This document shows, in pieces, positions 56,002 through 64,000 of a stretch of DNA of 64,000 nt (positions within the stretch are counted from its first letter, which is position 1; each line of letters starts with the position of its first letter). The translations under genes were made by a program, and so were the position numbers. The DNA is from Termitomyces sp. T153 (Eukaryota > Basidiomycota > Agaricomycetes > Agaricales > Lyophyllaceae): NCBI GenBank assembly GCA_018296165.2, contig JACKQL020000120.1, positions 62,001 through 126,000 on the forward strand, read 5' to 3'. Below the pieces are notes generated by a model. The model searched no databases. It was not told the DNA's origin and was given only the letters and a program-made list of their open reading frames with translations.

Positions 56002-56944
56002 TTGATTGATTGATTGATTGATTGCTCCTTTTTATTTATTTAGAGACCTATTTTACATGTGAACATTGTGTCACACATCCAATAAGTACTCTGGCCAGAC
56101 ACTTTTTTCAAGTGTGCCAGTTACACCTCATAGCCACTTTACTACAATTTGATCCTTTGGAGTTCATACTACTTCCCACCATAAAGTCCCTCCCCATCTG
56201 CCACTAACATGCCATCCCAATTTCTAAACTCAGCTACACTTGGCAAGGCTTAATTTGGATCAATTGGTGTAGGACTTAGGAGCCCTTTAGCACAGCTCAT
56301 GCCTCCCATCTAATTAACTGTCAACCAAGAGCAGTCACAACTCTGCCCCTCCCCACACCCAGACACTACTTTTGGAAGTTCAATCCCAAGATTTGGAACC
56401 TGCAACAGTATGGATCAGCCAAAGCTAGATGTACTAGTGACAGACATGCCAGACCAAATTAGGCTAGGCACCTGATCAAACCTTTGGCCCACCAATGACC
56501 TCAACAGCCATGCTAATCCATCTGATGGACCACACATTATGTCAGCAGCCTGATCAAACTATATTGGCATCCTATCCTCATGCCTACTTGTACTATGACC
56601 TGCTTAGTTAGCAAGGTTCCTTCCCAGTGCTTGGTCCAGACCCTCTCCCAAATTCATCACATTGAGGAACCCTCTCTTTTTCTGATTGGACATGAGCATG
56701 GTGGTCACCAAACCACATTGTGTCACATGTTGATTGGTCTGTTCCAAATTGGCTTGACTCATAAAGCCTCCCTAGTCAACATGTGCAAGTGGTGGCTTTC
56801 CAGCAGCATTGAAATAACCCATGTAGTGTCTAAGATGTTTTCCACACAGGCACACTTAACCAGAGTCAAAACCCCAACCTTGCACTTGCAAGTCATGTGA
56901 CCCTCTTTGGGATGCAATGGTGCCAGCTGAGCTACCACACCCGT
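56002..56944 (-). mobile_element. tRNA-derived SINE-like insertion (943 bp)
   Basis: Minus-strand 5' end GGGTGTGGTAGCTCAGCTGG contains a perfect tRNA-type box A (TAGCTCAGCTGG, 56934-56923). A degenerate box B (GGTTTTGACTC) follows at 56873-56863. The 3' end on this strand is a run of six CAAT units (forward attg x6, 56001-56024). It is flanked by 14-bp duplications ctgttaggg(g/a)gcaa at 55988-56001 and 56945-56958. Internal RNA polymerase III promoter boxes, a short tandem-repeat tail and long target duplications are the hallmarks of SINEs. The body encodes nothing I recognise. The length is unusual for a SINE. Confidence 0.7.
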
Positions 56945-56958
56945 CTGTTAGGGAGCAA

Positions 56959-56990
56959 CTGCTATAGACAGTTTACCTTGGACTTTGACA
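56959..56990 (-). repeat. Copia-3 3' LTR, U3-side end
   Basis: Minus-strand start TGTCAAAGTCCAAGGTAAAC at 56990, the counterpart of TGTCAAAAGTCCAAGG at 61798. It is separated from the rest of the LTR by the SINE-like insertion. The purine tract gagtgggag (56999-56991 on the minus strand) precedes it as expected for second-strand priming. Confidence 0.8.
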
Positions 56991-56999
56991 CTCCCACTC

Positions 57000-57600
57000 A
57001 TGTGGAGGCATAAGCCCATAGCCTTTACAAACTTCCAATGTTTGTTGTGTGATAATGACTTTGTAAATATGTCCATGACCATGTCTTTGGTAGCTACAAA
57101 CCTAACAACTGCTCCTCCCTTTGACACAAAATTGTCATGTAAATAATGGAATTTTTGTTGGATGTGTTTTGTATATGATCAATACTGTGCTTCTCTTGTG
57201 AAAATGATAGCTGCTTGATTGTCACATTGTAATTTGGATGGCCCCTGTTGAGCATGCCCTATGTCCTCAAAGGAAGTCCTCAGTCATGCCAGGTGCTGTC
57301 CTGCATTGCACAGCCCTATATATTCTGACTCTGTCAAGGAAAGGGCCACCATGGTTTGCCTTTTGCTTGCCCAGCTGATGGCACCACATACAGAATTGAA
57401 AATGTAACCTCACATGGACCTAGACATGTCAGGGTCTCCTGACCAATCTGCATCTGAGTATCCATGAAAGGACATGTCCATTCCTACATTGTTTTCATCA
57501 AATCTTACTTCCATGTGACTGGTGCTGTGCAGGTATCACAGCACTTGTTTTGCTACTGTCCAGTGTTGCTGTTTTGGATTTGCACTAAAACACCCTAGTA
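57000..57600 (-). pseudogene. Copia-3 RNase H
   Basis: Runs LHSTSHMEVRFDENNVGMD, FHGYSDADWSGDPDMSRSM (Asp), CGAISWASKRQTMVALSLTE and SEYIGLCNAG (Glu in TESEY), LQCDNQAAIIFTREAQY (Asp) and VRFVATKDMVMDIFTKSLSH. Stops interrupt after RSM and near the DN-QAA block. The motif set is that of copia RNase H at the end of Pol. The 3' LTR follows at once. Confidence 0.75.
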
Positions 57601-57601
57601 C

Positions 57602-58417
57602 TCAGACTCCATAGGCTATGTCTGGCCTGGTTCCCATCATGGCATACATGAGGGAACCTACCACACTCAAGTAAGTTGCCTGCTTGCCTCCAATTTCCAT
57701 CTCAGTTACCATGACATTGTTCTCAAGGTTGTCAGTGGTAAGTTTCAAGCTGGTGGCCATTGGAGTCCAGGTAGGCTTACATTCAGACATTCCACACCTT
57801 TTGACAATTGTTTTTATATATTGTTGCTGGGACAAACTGATTGTATGTGCTTTGTGGTCTTGTTTGATCTCTATACCAACAATGTATGTTGCAGGGCCCA
57901 GATCCTGCATCTTGAATGTATCCAACAAGTTGCCTTCTATGTGGTCCAAGAAGGTGCATGAATTTGCTGCTAGGATAAAGTTGTCAATGTAAACTACTAA
58001 GAAGCAGATTTTGCCTCCCCTTTTGCAGACATACAGACATGTTTCAGCATTTAAGCATGAGAATCCAAGCTCATGAAGTTTCTTATCTAACATGAGGTTC
58101 CAAGTTCTCCTAGCTTGCTTCAGCCCATAGAGTAACTTTTTTAAATGCCAATAGTGCCCTGGCAGTATTTTCATGCCATTGGGGGGGAGCATGTACCATT
58201 CCTCTTATAGTTCTCTGTTCAGGTAATCAGTAGCAATGTCCATCTGGTCTAACTCCAGGTTGTACTTGGCAGCCAGTTCTAGAGTAATGCAGATCAACTC
58301 AAGGTTTGCCACAGGAGCCCAAACCTCCCTGTAATCTACTGATTCAACTTGCATGAAACCACAAGCTACAATGCAGATCTTGTATCTTTCTATGTTCCCA
58401 TTGCTGTCAAACTTCAT
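57602..58417 (-). pseudogene. Copia-3 reverse transcriptase, active-site Asp changed
   Basis: Frame 58417-58205: KFDSNGNIERYKICIVACGF, VESVDYREVWAPVANLELI and LELDQMDIATDYLNREL (catalytic Asp in QMDIATDYL). Frame 58192-57602: LKKLLYGLKQARRTWNLMLD, FLVVYIDNFILAANS and VVGSLMYAMMGTRPDIAYGV. The usual Y-x-D-D box reads YIDN, one G-to-A transition from Asp. A single stop separates the two frames near 58200. Otherwise a well-preserved copia RT. Confidence 0.85.
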
Positions 58418-59177
58418 GCAGTAGACTAACTTAGAGGTGATGGGTTCACTCCCTTTGGGACAGGTACAATTTCGAAAACATTGTTATCAATAAGGTTTTG
58501 TAGCTCCTCTTGTAAGGCTGGTCCCCAATGCATGCTGTCCAGTCCTTTCAATGCCTCCTTTGTGTTTCAGAGTAGTGGATGTGATGAGGGTCTGCTTTGT
58601 AATATTCCAGCAAAGTATATCTCTTTGTCATACTCTGACTCTGGCAAATCTGTCAAATTGCTAAGTTCTGGATTGTTTGCTCATGCGTGGATGTCAAGTA
58701 GTGTATGGTGTGTCTTATCTTCAGCTGGATTTTTTGTGTCTCCTGACAATTTCATGTGTTTTGCCTCTCATCTGTTTTCTCTTCTTTGTTCTTTGAGGTT
58801 CACAGCTTGGTGATAGTTGGCATTTTTGTCTGCAGCCTTTCAAGTGCATTTGGGGCATTCCCTCAGTGGTTCAATAGGCTCTCCCACTGGCTCCTGAAGT
58901 TGTGGGTCTTCAGCTGGAGTGATCTGCATTGTGTTTTGGAACAGCCTTGGTGTTGGTTGGGGTGATGGATTCAGCATGTGGTATATGCTGCTGGGTGCCT
59001 CAGGCACAGGTGCTCCCTCTGGTTGTACAAATGGAGTTTCTGACAATTCATCATCTGACAGACTTTCTTCTCACTCATAGGATTCCCTTCTGTTGTTTTG
59101 TGAGGGTTGAAGCAGGTTCAGCCCCCAGGTGTATTCCACAGTGATCTCTTTTTTGTTACTTGGTGCCAAGCTTTTGA
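58418..59177 (-). pseudogene. Copia-3 linker between integrase and RT
   Basis: Pro/Thr/Gln-rich variable region (PEGAPVPEAPSSIYHMLNP, TPRLFQNTMQITPAEDPQLQ at 59046-58840) with many stops. Such a low-complexity linker normally lies between integrase and RT in copia elements. No enzyme motif. Confidence 0.55.
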
Positions 59178-60129
59178 TTACAGGGCTGTTTCCCAAGTCT
59201 TCATTGAATTGCACATGTCAGCTATGAAATTCCTTTTTTGTCTTTGGCCTTTTCCCCAGTTGTATAACCAATAAGTATAGCCTTGCATGCTTTTTGTGCA
59301 AACTTCCCTTTGTGTTTGTCCTTTGGCACTAACACATATGCCACAGATCCAAAGGGGCAGAACCATGAGATATCAACTTTTCAGTTGAAGATTTCAGTGT
59401 ATGGGATTTTTCCTTTTAGCCCTGCTGCTGGTGTTCTCCCTATGATTGTAGTTGCAGTGAGCATGGCATCTGACCAGAACAATTTCAGCAACCTCAACTC
59501 AATCAACATGGCAGTGGCTGTGTTCACAAGCATTTGGTTCATTTGCTCTGCTAGCCCATTTCATTCAGGGGTATCTGGTGCCATTGTGAGGTGAACTGTT
59601 CCTGTTTTTCCAAGTTCACTTTGGAATGATTTTCCAATATACTCCCCTCCATTGTCGGACTGGAAGAACCTATGAAGTTTTTGGACAGGTGTAACTCTTC
59701 AATTCTTGCTCCAAGGTGTGTTTGAACATTGTCTTTAAATAGGTGAAACTGTTCTAATGTCTTGTTCTTTTGCCACATGAAGTATATCCATGGGAGCTTC
59801 TATACCCATCTATGAATGTGATCCAGTATCTGTTTCTGTGGCAGTTGGGTGGTGTCATTGGTCCACCTATGTCTGAGTGAATGATTTGGAATAAGTGTGT
59901 TGCTCTCTGGCCTTTGTGCTTGAAAGGGAGTTTCTTTGATAAATTTTGCTTTTCCCATGACTTGGTCAATGCCTTCAACATGGCCATTGTTGACTATTTG
60001 TATCAGTCTGTTGGGCAATACATGTTCAAGGCATTGATGGAGTGTGTTGACATCGATGGATGTTAGAGCATGCAGTGCTGGTGAGGCATTCAAGTGGTAC
60101 AGTTCACCTTTGTGTGACCCAATGAGCAT
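59178..60129 (-). pseudogene. Copia-3 integrase
   Basis: Zinc-finger HH part NTLHQCLEHVLPNRLIQIVN (about 60060-60000), then GQRATHLFQIIHSDIGGPMT (first Asp) and RYWITFIDGYRSS (59860). The same strand later gives SDNGGEY (second Asp, about 59640), then TPE, a TGA, and NGLAEQMNQM around the catalytic Glu (about 59560). Further on come GRTPAAGLKGKIPY and VAYVLVPKDKHKGKFAQKAC. The stop next to the Glu fits a decayed CGA. Frames change several times. Confidence 0.75.
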
Positions 60130-60311
60130 GGTTTTTTGTCCTTTGATGGTTTCAACCTCCTTTGTATGGTTATGAGTGTGAGTTGGAAGGAAGGTACATG
60201 GAGGACATTCTCGAGTTTGGTCATTTTTGTAACACCATTGACTTCGCAGTTGAGGGTTATTGTGCCAATGCCTGTGGCTTCAATGTGAGAGTGATCCCCA
60301 AAGTGTATTTC

Positions 60312-60806
60312 TCATGTTGGGTTCAATTCTCTGAAAGTTCCACACTTGAACCAGCCCCGATGTGGTGTCATGTGAGAAGACGCACCAGAGTCTGCTATCA
60401 TGTTGAGGTTAGTGAGTTCTTTTGAGGCACTCCCGGTATAAGCCAAAATGCGTGTCATTAGTGCTTTAGAGACATGAGCTGATTCTGTATTCAAATATCC
60501 TGCCATCCCACTATCTGCATCAGTGTCTGACTCATCTGAGTTTTCATGGTCAGAGTCTGAATTGTGGCTGGCGTGATTTGCTTTGGTTTTTGGTTTATTC
60601 TTCCCTTTTCTTTTGTTTCCATCCTTTTGTTTCTTCAAAGTCCATGTGTTGTGGCTGGTGGCCTTGTGGAAATCACACCACATGTCTGACTTTGCCTTTG
60701 TCTTTTGCTTTGAGCTTGTTTCAGCTTTGAGTGTGGCGTCGATGGAGGCTCCTTGCTGTGCTGCTGCTGTGAAGGTGAGTTGGTCTGCAAGTTTGGAAAA
60801 GGACAT
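60312..60806 (-). pseudogene. Copia-3 Gag C-terminus with zinc finger and protease start
   Basis: Begins FSKLADQLTFTAAAQQGAS, continuing Gag. Then WCDFHKATSHNTWTLKKQKD, a C-x2-H-x4-H zinc finger whose last expected Cys is not visible. A Lys-rich and an acidic stretch follow (KRKGKNKPKTKAN, SDSDHENSDESDTDADSG). Then NLNMIADSGASSHMTPHRGW is the copia aspartic protease box (DSGASSHMT). The frame closes before integrase. CpG content rises to the right through this segment. Confidence 0.8.
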
Positions 60807-61450
60807 TGCTTTCTCTGGAGCTAAGGAGTTTAGGACGGTTGCGCGGAACGTCTCTTATACGTTGTCATTTGGGAGTGAGTGTAGGAGATGAAAGCCAGGA
60901 ATTCGGGATCAATTTGTTTTTTCATTGCCGTAAATTTTGAGTCGGCTGCAGATATTGTGGCAATGTGGTCGTTTAAGGTGGAGGGGGATCCATCCCATTT
61001 GACATTGAGCATGTGGAAGAATGTGTAAAATGCACCAACGCCGACGTTCATGTCCTGATGGATTTTCACAAGTTTGTCGTACATTTCCTTTGCATGCGCT
61101 AGTTCACCAACTTTGAGTGCTAGGCAGTCAGACACGTGTGCGACTATGATGCCTGCAGCTTTGGAGTCATGGGTAAACCAGCTCTCTGCATGAGATTGGG
61201 TTTCGGTGGTTGCTGCTGGGGGGGAAGTGGTTACCGTGTCCCATACTTTTTCTTGTCTGAGTTTTGCCGTGATCCTTATCTTCCAGATTCAAAAGTATCA
61301 GGTCCAGTTAGCGTCGGGCACGACGTGGCTTCTGACATGGTGCAGCGCGCGGCGTGAGGTCTTTATGATATGGGGTCTGGGTAATTTTTGGAGGTCGAGT
61401 GTTGGGTCGACTTCGTTGGAAGTGAAAGGCGTTGCTTTCTGTGAGTTCAT
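60807..61450 (-). pseudogene. Copia-3 Gag N-terminal region
   Basis: The first ATG after the primer-binding site is at 61450 and starts MNSQKATPFTSNEVDPTLDL. After a frame change comes RITAKLRQEKVWDTVTT, typical of copia Gag (W-x-x-R-I-x-x-x-L...KVWD). Frame 61135-60830 continues with SDCLALKVGELAHAKEMYDK, WDGSPSTLNDHIATISAADS and KFTAMKKQIDPEFLAFI. A shift near 60890 leads into the zinc-finger frame. This is the particle shell protein. Confidence 0.7.
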
Positions 61451-61476
61451 CTGATCTGATTTTGGGGTCAGGTGGC

Positions 61477-61493
61477 GGGGCCCATAACCTGTT
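61477..61493 (-). other. Copia-3 primer-binding site for half initiator-Met tRNA
   Basis: On the plus strand ggggcccataacctgtt contains GGGCCCATAACC, the anticodon-arm sequence of eukaryotic initiator tRNA-Met (CAT anticodon). The element strand therefore carries its complement a few bases after the LTR. Drosophila copia is known to prime from such a cleaved tRNA half. Confidence 0.7.
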
Positions 61494-61499
61494 GAAATT

Positions 61500-61798
61500 T
61501 GACACACGATACTTTTGAATCTAAGTTGAAACAAGTATGCTCAGTTTGCGCGTGTCATGTGAGTACAATCTATATTATTCGTTACCTAAGTTGAAACAAG
61601 TATGCTGGGTAACGAAAGTAAGTTATAATATAGTATTGTAGCATAAAACTCTTACCTCAGTTCGCGCGTGTCATGCGAGTACGAACTGAGGCTTCACAAA
61701 CAAAAGAAAAAATAACATAAGAGAGCGGCGCAGCCGAACACACGTGATACACCGTTAGGGGGCGACTGCTGTAGGCAGTTTACCTTGGACTTTTGACA
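61500..61798 (-). repeat. Copia-3 5' LTR (299 bp, CpG retained)
   Basis: Minus-strand start TGTCAAAAGTCC (61798), end CGTGTGTCA (61500). Holds the hairpin at 61655-61691 and, nearer the end, two direct repeats of ctaagttgaaacaagtatgc (61521-61541 and 61586-61606) flanking a degenerate hairpin copy (61540-61567). It retains CpG sites that are lost in the left LTR. It lies 3' of the MBP1-like gene remnant. Confidence 0.85.
61655..61691 (-). promoter_or_regulatory. Copia-3 LTR hairpin
   Basis: Arms CCTCAGTTCG (61655-61664) and CGAACTGAGG (61682-61691), loop 17 nt. An AT-rich element (ttattttttc) lies 15-30 bp upstream in minus orientation but is a weak TATA box. Confidence 0.55.
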
Positions 61799-61966
61799 AC
61801 CTGCACCCCCACCCCTGGCATGAGGCAGGACTGTAGATGGCTGCATCCCTTCGACACTCCCCATGTACTAATGTTCCTGAATTGTGCCCTTGAAACTGCA
61901 GGTATAATCTCTAAATATATTCCCTCCCTTTTTCCCTCTGTTCATCTGTAAATAAATAGATAGGTG
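61799..61966. other. Spacer between copia-3 and MBP1-like remnant
   Basis: No gene supported. It may contain the mutated next intron of the MBP1-like gene (ctgcag acceptor-like site near 61900), but the following exon is not recognisable. Confidence 0.25.
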
Positions 61967-64000
61967 GAAGTCGGTACTCAGACTTTGTATCATCGTTGTC
62001 ATGTCTGTTACAAATATGTAATCCATCTTTTGAAAAGCCAGAGCAGAGATATTCACCTGCAATAACATCCTGACTTTTCTGGACCGGAGCCGGTGGTCCT
62101 GTACGAAGATTATCAAGAAGATCCTCGGCACGTGGGCCTCCACTCAACTCCTGTTCAAAGTTGGTAACGACACAGGTAATGGACTGTCTTTCCTTCTCAC
62201 CTCTGTCTCAACTCCAAAATCGCCGGGCCTCAAACCCAACTTATTGGGTAATGTTCGGTTGGCACCGACATCCAACAACGTTCTGACCATACTTCTGTTT
62301 CCTACCTGGGCAGCAATATTCAATGGGGTATCACCATGCTCATCTTGTAAATCCACAAGCGATTTGAAGTCGCCCCCTTGATGGTGTGCGATCCACATGA
62401 ATATTTGCTCTAGGTAGTATCGCGCTCAAATTGCCCTCCCGCTGACGCCCGCAAGGGAGACAACATGGTGGACGACAGTCTTGCGTGATGTATCAAAGGT
62501 GCGGATGGAAGGATGAAGAGTAGATACCAAAGTATTGAATGTCTGTTGATCTGCGTTGGCAGTCGCAAGGCACGCACGTATGAGTGGCGTTTCACCAAGA
62601 TAGTTACCACGGTGGATATCAGCACCATGACTAATGAGGGTTTCGACTATATCCTGACGTACAAGGTTTGCAGCAACGTGGAGAGCCGTGTATCCTTTGT
62701 CATCAATGACTGTATCGACGTCCAGTCCATTTTGAGGAGTGTCCTGGCTTGGCACTTGGGCGGACGTGATCTCGCGTAGGAGGTCGAGGACAGGGGCGGA
62801 ATCATCGCGCTGGAAAATCACTGCAACAACAGCAGCGCGTCGCGTATCTCTCAGTGGCGTTGAGGGGTCCACTAAGCGGGGTATCAATGGCTTCGATGAA
62901 AAACATAGTACGTGGGTTTCAAGGACAGGATGTCCGGAGCGAGCACTTGGCGGTCGTGATGCACCATTTGCACCGACTTGTGACGTGGGACGCGTGTCCC
63001 GGAGAGATGGCAGGGACTGTGTATCGTTACACTGCAGTAGTTGCCAAAGAATTTGGGAGGAAAATGGCGCGTCTGTGCGTGCACGTTTCGCTGGGGATGG
63101 GCCATCTTCTCCGTTCGCGTAAGGTCCGGTGGATGGCGGCCGTGATCGGTCACTTAGTTGAATGTCCGGGGCCGAATCGAGAGGAGCTAGTTGTGATGAA
63201 GATTGGAAAGAGGAGAAATGACTGGAAGCACAGCTCCCAAAGTCTACATCTGCCTCTGAGCAGTTCCGTTTGAGGGTACCATAGCCGGAGAATGATGGGG
63301 AGGCAAACCCAGAAGCTGAAGGGCTTAAATCCGAAGTGGAGAGCGTAAATAAACCATGTGCGCGTCCTTGATTAAGGAGTTGGAGGGCGGAGCCAGGCAA
63401 GATTGGGGGGGGGCCGCCGGGGCGGAGAGCATTGAGGAGATGTAATTGCCGGTCTGACCAATACTTGAGTAAGACGAAGCAGCAGAAAGAGGCCGCAGTG
63501 ATGCTGTACCACCGAATGAAAGAGTAGATAGGGAACGTATAGACGGCGTCAAGTCAAAGAGGGGTGACAACAATGGCGCGACGCCATACTGCTCAGCAAT
63601 TGCACGACCATTCGCGAGCGGAATCCTGTTGCACGTCGAGCACAGCGTTAGACTCGGCAGAAAAACCATGTATTGGACGCGTACCAAGTTCTCTGACATT
63701 TACCGTGGCCACCCTGGACTATCATGTTTCCCAGGCAATATCTTCTTCTTCAATATCTTTGTGCGGCGGCCCTTGTCCACCCCACCCACCTTGAGGATCT
63801 GAGTCGCGTTCACGTAGGAGTCACTTCGCCTACGCATGACCACGATACCTCTGACCATGCACTCATATACCTAGAGCGACACAAGCGCGGTCAACTGCTG
63901 TAGAGGACAGGGTGAGGAGGCCGGACCTGGACAGATGAGTAGACTGCATTGTATATTTTGACGGGAGGCTGGGTGCTGCCGGGGGGTCGTGGGCCAGCCT
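61967..64000 (-). pseudogene. MBP1/APSES-type transcription factor gene, broken
   Basis: Exon 1 (64000-63927, cut by the window) ends VKIYNAVYSSVQ; intron 63871-63926. Exon 2 (63870-63685) encodes the KilA-N/APSES DNA-binding domain: VYECMVRGIVVMRRRSD, SYVNATQILKVGGVDKGRRT. Intron 63626-63684 has a CTAAC branch site. Exon 3 has IPLANGRAIAEQYGVAPLL and, after a long Ser/Pro-rich part, ankyrin repeats (GYTALHVAANLVRQDIVETL, NYLGETPLIRACLATANADQ, HGDTPLNIAAQVGNRSMVRT). Introns 62151-62200 and 62005-62056 follow. Damage: a 2-nt loss at about 63720, a frame change at a 9-nt C run (63405-63413) and a TGA at 62426-62428. The 3' end is missing next to copia-3. Relatives form the MBF/SBF G1/S regulator. 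Confidence 0.85.

Larger units (their letters stand above)
55802..61798 (-). mobile_element. Copia-3: nearly complete Ty1/copia element with a SINE-like insertion in its 3' LTR
   Basis: Minus-strand order: 5' LTR (61798-61500), primer-binding site (about 61493-61477), Gag (61450-60590), zinc finger and protease (60750-60312), integrase (60129-59178), linker, RT (58417-57602), RNase H (57600-57000), polypurine tract (56991-56999) and 3' LTR (56990-56959 and 56001-55802). The 3' LTR is split by an insertion at 56002-56944. Matching target duplications are absent (agatt versus acctg). CpG is kept at the right end and lost toward the left. Confidence 0.85.

Noticed and set aside
55797..61803. Target-site duplication for copia-3
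   Set aside because: The bases outside the two LTRs (agatt and acctg) do not match, so no duplication is claimed; a rearrangement or recombination is possible.
62739..63273. Two overlapping + strand frames in the MBP1-like region
   Set aside because: Antisense of exon 3 of the MBP1-like gene; no motif and explained by GC-rich composition.

Overview
The window looks like a transposon graveyard from a mushroom-forming basidiomycete (Agaricomycete). The evidence is the mix of element families: agaric-type Ty3/gypsy, Ty1/copia, a DIRS-like tyrosine-recombinase element, a plant-CACTA/Plavaka-like TNP2 remnant and a probable KDZ-associated cysteine-cluster protein. The two recognisable host genes have 49-59 nt introns, one with a CTAAC branch site. 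I found no intact host gene and no element with a full set of open reading frames.

Layout, left to right. 1-670: GC-rich LTR leader and Gag start on the + strand. 740-3060: 5' half of a minus-strand gypsy element (Gag, zinc knuckle, protease). 3.7-4.8 kb: C-terminal part of a CACTA/Plavaka TNP2 protein. 5-9.1 kb: unrecognised decayed sequence ending in a hairpin-rich island. 9.75-16.14 kb: nearly full minus-strand gypsy coding region, broken many times. 17.9-23.8 kb: a lone LTR candidate, two plus-strand gypsy integrase remnants, a 203-bp CACTG MITE and a gypsy LTR. 24.7-31.8 kb: minus-strand gypsy Gag-to-RNase H whose right LTR is split by a young, internally deleted copia element with clean 5-bp target duplications. 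31.8-34.6 kb: CpG-rich unassigned DNA. 35.05-39.32 kb: DIRS-like element that abuts a broken protein kinase gene (39.3-40.4 kb). 41.6-41.95 kb: solo copia LTR. 44.1-55.6 kb: very AT-rich block with inverted tandem arrays around about 7.5 kb, remnants of several proteins and a second CACTG MITE. 55.8-61.8 kb: copia element whose left LTR carries a tRNA-derived SINE-like insertion. 61.97-64 kb: 3'-truncated, multiply broken MBP1/APSES transcription factor gene.

Three observations deserve attention. (1) Three copia LTRs with unrelated sequences share one layout: a CCTCAGT/ACTGAGG hairpin near the predicted RNA start, plus a degenerate copy of that hairpin sitting between two direct repeats near the U5 end. 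(2) CpG loss is mosaic and changes within single elements: two LTR pairs each have one CpG-rich and one CpG-free member. (3) The about 940-bp SINE-like insertion has a tRNA-type box A, a six-unit ATTG tail and 14-bp target duplications. All family assignments rest on motif recognition by eye; no database search was possible.
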